From the NCBI GenBank assembly GCA_964533785.1, contig CAZHNG010000231.1, positions 1-11,116 of the forward strand: a DNA stretch of 11,116 bases. Reading direction: 5' to 3'. A program made the position numbers and the translations under genes. The first letter of the stretch is position 1. Each line of letters opens with the position of its first letter. Shown one piece after another: positions 8,263 to 11,116 of this stretch. Below the pieces are notes generated by a model. That model was not told the DNA's origin and did no database searches. It worked only from the letters and a program-made list of their open reading frames with translations. Origin of the DNA: JANQRV01 sp964533785. GTDB lineage: Bacteria; Bacteroidota; Bacteroidia; Chitinophagales; Saprospiraceae.

Positions 8263-8931
8263 ATGCGTCATACCCTCATCACCTTCCCCCACATCCAGCT
8301 TTCTCCACGGGATGCGCACAAGCTGCGGGGTTATATCGGCACCTTGTTTCGGGAGCGGTCGCCGCTGCTGCACAATCACCTGGAAAATGGTGAAGGCTTT
8401 CGCTATGCCTACCCCTTAGTACAGTACAAGGTAGTCAACCGAATTCCAATGCTGGTGGGTGTGCAGGAAGGTGCGCAGTTGTTAGTGGAGTTGTTCCTGC
8501 AAATCAAAGAATTGAACCTGGATGGAAGTATCTACGCCTTGCGTCAAAAGAACGTCCAGTGCAGGGAGGTGGAGGCTGGTTATTCAGAAGAACTGTTTAC
8601 CTATGAGTTTAAAACGCTCTGGATGGCTCTAAATCAGAAAAACTACGAAGCCTATCAACTTATGGACCAAGCCAAGCGGCAAAACGAACTGCAACGCCTG
8701 CTGCGCAACCATATGCTGGCTGCTTTCAAGGGCTGTGGCATCTGGTTAGAGCCAGAGCAACGGATTTTGTGCCAGGCAAGTCTCGTACAGCGCAGTACCA
8801 AATTTAAAAACCAGACTATGATTGCCTTTACGGGCAGCTTCACAACGAATGCCATCTTGCCGCCCTTCATTGGCTTGGGGAAATCCGTTTCCAGAGGCTT
8901 TGGTACGATTCAGCTAAAAAACCAACACTAG
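8263..8931 (+). CDS. cas6: Cas6 pre-crRNA endoribonuclease (Cas6b type)
   Basis: Cas6 cuts the CRISPR transcript in each repeat, leaving the 8-nt handle on every crRNA. The 222-residue product has the double ferredoxin layout of the Cas6b group: an N-terminal FPHIQLSPRDAHKLRGYIG block, then SPLLHNHLENG with H37 and H39, RYAYPLVQYKVV near residues 47-58, and near the C-terminus the glycine-rich RNA-binding loop GLGKSVSRGFGTI (204-216). H37 or H39 is the likely catalytic histidine; which one cannot be decided here. The gene begins 11 bases after cas3 and ends only 2 bases before cas1. It is markedly richer in G+C than the genes before it (36 of 60 in 8281-8340), which suggests a junction between modules at about 8255. 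The function is well supported by the glycine loop and the operon. Confidence 0.92.
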   Translation: MRHTLITFPHIQLSPRDAHKLRGYIGTLFRERSPLLHNHLENGEGFRYAYPLVQYKVVNRIPMLVGVQEGAQLLVELFLQIKELNLDGSIYALRQKNVQCREVEAGYSEELFTYEFKTLWMALNQKNYEAYQLMDQAKRQNELQRLLRNHMLAAFKGCGIWLEPEQRILCQASLVQRSTKFKNQTMIAFTGSFTTNAILPPFIGLGKSVSRGFGTIQLKNQH

Positions 8932-8933
8932 CC

Positions 8934-9920
8934 ATGCAAATACATCTCAACTCCTACGGCCTCTACCTGCATGTAAAAGACCAGATGTTTGAAATCAGGC
9001 AGAAAGTGGACGGTGAAGTGCAGAAAACAACGATCGCCGCCCATAAAGTCAAAAGTATATGGCTCGCCAAAGGTACAGCTCTTTCTTCCGATGCCGTTCA
9101 CCTGGCGGTAAAACACAACATCGATATTGTTTTCCTGGAAAACGACGGTATGCCCGTGGGCAGGGTCTGGCACAGTAAACTTGGCAGTACGACATTGATC
9201 CGTAAAAAACAATTGGCAGCGAGCATGAACCACCTCGCTATTCACTATATCCGGCTTTGGCTGGGCAGAAAACTCAACAACCAGATCGGGTTTATTCAAA
9301 ACTTACTTAAGCACCGAAAACAACACCAGGATTTTTTGGAGGACAAAATCGCTAAGATCGTTGCTTTACATAGCAGTATCACCAATTGTCAGGCGGAACG
9401 CATCGATGATATTGCCGAAAAAATCAGGGGTTGGGAGGGTACCGCCGGACGCTTGTATTTCGAGACTCTTAGTTATGTATTACCTCTTCAGTATCAATTC
9501 GAAGGCCGCAGTTTCCGTCCTGCTGCCGATCCATTTAATGCTTTCCTGAATTATGCTTACGGTGTGTTATACAGCCGGGTGGAAAAATCATTGATCCTGG
9601 CAGGGCTTGACCCGTATGTCGGTTTTTTACACCGTGATGATTACAATTACAAGAGCATGGTTTACGATTTCATCGAACCTTACCGGGTTTTTGCGGATAA
9701 AATCGTTTTCAGCCTTTTTTCGGCCAAAAAGATCCGACAGGATCATACCGATTCTATTGCCAATGGGCAAAGACTGAACAAAGAAGGTAAAGTATTACTG
9801 ATCGAACATTTCAATAAATATATGGAAGAGGATAAAGTAAGATATAACAACCGGAATCAGACGCGGGCAAATATCATTCAGTTTGACGCTCACCGGTTTG
9901 CAAATGAATTAATTAAGTAA
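8934..9920 (+). CDS. cas1: Cas1 spacer integrase
   Basis: Cas1 is the metal-dependent integrase that, as a Cas1-Cas2 complex, inserts prespacers at the leader end of the array. The 328-residue protein has an N-terminal beta-rich domain (about 1-90, with GLYLHVKDQMFEI and the VKHNIDIVFLENDG strand) and the alpha-helical catalytic domain. The expected active-site residues are present: E168 in GWEGTAGRLYFE, H233 in GFLHRDD, and D245/E248 in VYDFIEPYR. The segment DPFNAFLNYAYGVLYSRVE is also typical. It begins 2 bases after cas6, so the two are probably translationally coupled. Between its stop and cas2 lies an 83-base gap filled by palindromic repeats, unlike the tight spacing elsewhere in the operon. 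The protein looks complete and catalytically competent. Confidence 0.97.
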   Translation: MQIHLNSYGLYLHVKDQMFEIRQKVDGEVQKTTIAAHKVKSIWLAKGTALSSDAVHLAVKHNIDIVFLENDGMPVGRVWHSKLGSTTLIRKKQLAASMNHLAIHYIRLWLGRKLNNQIGFIQNLLKHRKQHQDFLEDKIAKIVALHSSITNCQAERIDDIAEKIRGWEGTAGRLYFETLSYVLPLQYQFEGRSFRPAADPFNAFLNYAYGVLYSRVEKSLILAGLDPYVGFLHRDDYNYKSMVYDFIEPYRVFADKIVFSLFSAKKIRQDHTDSIANGQRLNKEGKVLLIEHFNKYMEEDKVRYNNRNQTRANIIQFDAHRFANELIK

Positions 9921-9929
9921 TGGATAATC

Positions 9930-9975
9930 GCGGAATGAATTCCGCGGTACTATGGTAGAGCGGAATTCATTCCGC
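9930..9975. repeat. REPIN/BIME-like inverted pair of palindromes
   Basis: Two 16-base units, GCGGAATGAATTCCGC (9930-9945) and GCGGAATTCATTCCGC (9960-9975), are perfect reverse complements of each other and are separated by 14 bases. Each unit is itself a palindrome: GCGGAAT and ATTCCGC around a 2-base centre (GA or TC). The whole can therefore form one long hairpin or two short ones. GTAG lies just before the second unit (9955-9958), reminiscent of the GTRG foot of RAYT-mobilised REP elements. It falls between cas1 and cas2, the only wide gap in the operon, and probably arrived as a small mobile repeat. No T tract follows on either strand, so it is not a typical terminator, though it could affect mRNA stability between the two genes. 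Confidence 0.8.
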
Positions 9976-10003
9976 CTAAAAAACAAAAACACAATTCCAT
10001 AAA

Positions 10004-10294
10004 ATGATCATCTGGGTACTATATGATATAGAGAACGATAAAGCACGGAATAAAGTCGCCAGGTACTGCAAACAAGCCGGACTTTACAGGGTGCAATATT
10101 CTGTTTTCCTGGGCTCGCTGGAGGCTGACCGGAAGGACGCTCTCGAATTGCAGATCGAAGCGGAGATCAATATAGAAAAAGATAAAGTTTACATTTTTCC
10201 GATGAGCCGGGATGAATTGCAGCAAACCACCTTATTGGGCCAGGCTTTCGACAAAAAATTAATTACGGACGAAGTAAAAGCGCTTTTCTTTTAA
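10004..10294 (+). CDS. cas2: Cas2 adaptation subunit
   Basis: Cas2 is the dimeric ferredoxin-fold core on which two Cas1 dimers assemble for spacer integration. The 96-residue protein has the standard N-terminal strand MIIWVLYDIEND with the conserved aspartate D8, the helix KARNKVARYCKQAGLYRVQYSVFLGSL, and the strand KVYIFPMSRDEL, with the normal family length. The start ATG at 10004 is preceded by an A-rich stretch (AAAAACAAAAACACAATTCC). The gene ends one base before the cas4 start, so cas2 and cas4 are likely coupled. Confidence 0.96.
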   Translation: MIIWVLYDIENDKARNKVARYCKQAGLYRVQYSVFLGSLEADRKDALELQIEAEINIEKDKVYIFPMSRDELQQTTLLGQAFDKKLITDEVKALFF

Positions 10295-10295
10295 A

Positions 10296-10874
10296 ATGGA
10301 TATATCGATCACACCATCACATATTATAGAACACCTGTTTTGCCCGCGCTTTACCTATTATGAATATGTATTACGGATTCCACAGTACGAGGAGAAGTAT
10401 TATAAAGTCAACCGCGGAAGGGAATTGCACGAGCAAAGAGTAAAACAAAATGCCGAATATTTACGCAGGCGAATCGGCGTGAAAGCCAAACTCCAAAATC
10501 AGTATCTAACCAATGAACTGTTGCGCGGGGAGGTGGATGAAATATTGACCCTTGAAGATGACAGTATGGCGCCATTGGATTACAAGTTTGCGGTATATAA
10601 GGACAGAATATTTGACACATACAAAACGCAATTGTATTGTTATGCCTGGCTGATCCAGTCCAATTTCAATCGTCCGGTAAAAAAAGGCTACCTGGTATAT
10701 ACCCGGAGTAAAAATAAACTGGTTGAAATTCCCATCAACACTGAGCACATCGCAAAAGTCCAACAAACGGCAGAATCAATCATCCGTATTTTAAGTCAAA
10801 ATTATTACCCAAAGGCTACTAAATATAAAAGAAGATGTTTAAATTGTACGTATCGTAACGTTTGTATTCAATGA
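10296..10874 (+). CDS. cas4: Cas4 RecB-like Fe-S nuclease
   Basis: Cas4 trims prespacers and sets PAM and orientation selection during adaptation. The 192-residue product has the RecB-family nuclease core: H45, D81 in RGEVDEI, and D95 and K97 in PLDYKF, followed by Q112 in YKTQLYCYAWL. The four cysteines expected for a [4Fe-4S] cluster are present: C16 in LFCPRF and C181, C184 and C190 in RRCLNCTYRNVCIQ. It is therefore predicted to be active. It starts one base after the cas2 stop and is the last gene before the CRISPR leader. In many I-B loci cas4 precedes cas1, so its position after cas2 is a notable rearrangement. No terminator is visible between its stop and the leader. Confidence 0.96.
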   Translation: MDISITPSHIIEHLFCPRFTYYEYVLRIPQYEEKYYKVNRGRELHEQRVKQNAEYLRRRIGVKAKLQNQYLTNELLRGEVDEILTLEDDSMAPLDYKFAVYKDRIFDTYKTQLYCYAWLIQSNFNRPVKKGYLVYTRSKNKLVEIPINTEHIAKVQQTAESIIRILSQNYYPKATKYKRRCLNCTYRNVCIQ

Positions 10875-11060
10875 CCGGAAGGTAATTTATTTGGCGGTTT
10901 GCAAAAACAAGATTTAAGTTACTGATAGGCAATGATTAATGTTTTCGAAAAACGTAAAAAAACAGCTCAAAAATGTTCTTTGACAGACGAAAAATTTTAA
11001 AAATAAAGAAGAGAAAATGTTTCTATATAGCCGAAAATGAGTATTTTAGAGGAGATAACG
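10875..11060 (+). promoter_or_regulatory. CRISPR leader region
   Basis: The 186 bases between the cas4 stop and the first repeat are AT-rich with A runs, contain no gene, and have the size and position of a CRISPR leader: it should carry the array promoter and the signals for integration next to the first repeat. A TTGACA hexamer at 10980-10985 with TAAAGA at 11004-11009 (18-base spacing) is a possible array promoter, and TTTG at 10979-10982 would also fit a Bacteroidota -33 element, but no good TAnnTTTG partner follows. The leader call is strong from context; the promoter call is weak. Confidence 0.65.
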
Positions 11061-11116
11061 GCTTCAGATGAGCATTCCAGGATAATAAGGATTGAAACTA
11101 AGGAAAGCGGTGTTTT
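11061..11116 (+). CRISPR. First CRISPR repeat and start of first spacer (array cut by window edge)
   Basis: The sequence ending GGATAATAAGGATTGAAAC at 11098 has the ATTGAAAC terminus typical of type I-B repeats, which becomes the 5' handle of the crRNA. It lies at the leader end directly after cas4. The repeat probably starts at 11061: the ends GCTTCA and TGAAAC form an imperfect terminal inverted repeat, giving 38 bases. A shorter repeat of about 30 bases starting near 11069 cannot be excluded, because only one copy is visible. Bases 11099-11116 (TAAGGAAAGCGGTGTTTT) would be the leader-proximal, most recently acquired spacer. The orientation implies transcription of the array to the right, away from the cas genes. 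Confidence 0.72.

Noticed and set aside
8928..9299. A 123-codon minus-strand frame inside cas1
   Set aside because: It lies opposite cas1, whose catalytic residues are all intact, and shows no family features.
9930..9975. The cas1/cas2 inverted repeat as an intrinsic terminator
   Set aside because: No T-rich run follows on either strand, and termination here would cut cas2 and cas4 off from the operon promoter.

Overview
The window is a compact, apparently intact type I-B (Csh/Hmari-like) CRISPR-Cas locus on the + strand, with the first copy of its CRISPR repeat at the right edge. The protein sequences resemble Bacteroidota versions of these families (Cas6b type, a Bacteroidota-style HTH/WYL regulator). 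A-rich rather than strong Shine-Dalgarno leaders before most starts fit that phylum. The exact genus cannot be read from the sequence.

Layout from left to right: 1-379 is AT-rich DNA without a gene. 380-1312 encodes a winged-helix/WYL-domain transcription regulator. 1313-2016 is about 700 bases without a convincing gene; it holds one terminator-like hairpin that would act on the - strand. From 2017 the cas genes run head to tail: cas8b (csh1), cas7 (csh2), cas5, cas3 (HD nuclease plus helicase), cas6, cas1, cas2, cas4. Most gaps are 1-27 bases and cas5/cas3 overlap by 4. The one wide gap, 83 bases between cas1 and cas2, is filled by a REPIN-like pair of palindromes in inverted orientation. 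10875-11060 is an AT-rich leader, followed by a repeat ending in ATTGAAAC at 11098 and 18 bases of the first spacer.

How the genes work together (family knowledge): Cas1-Cas2 with Cas4 select, trim and integrate prespacers at the leader end, just downstream of cas4. Cas6 cuts the array transcript within repeats to give crRNAs with an 8-nt 5' handle, here AUUGAAAC. Cas8b, Cas7 and Cas5, with a small subunit probably made from inside cas8b, form Cascade. Cas3 is recruited to degrade the target. The WYL protein upstream is a candidate regulator of the operon.

Base composition changes along the operon: the interference genes cas8b-cas7-cas5-cas3 are AT-rich, while cas6 and cas1 are clearly more GC-rich. 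With the order (cas6 after cas3, cas4 last), this suggests that an interference module and a processing/adaptation module had different histories. I found no clearly non-CRISPR defence system. The points most worth a second look are the loss of zinc-binding cysteines in Cas8b, the possible internal Cas11b start, the palindrome pair between cas1 and cas2, and the unexplained gap before cas8b.
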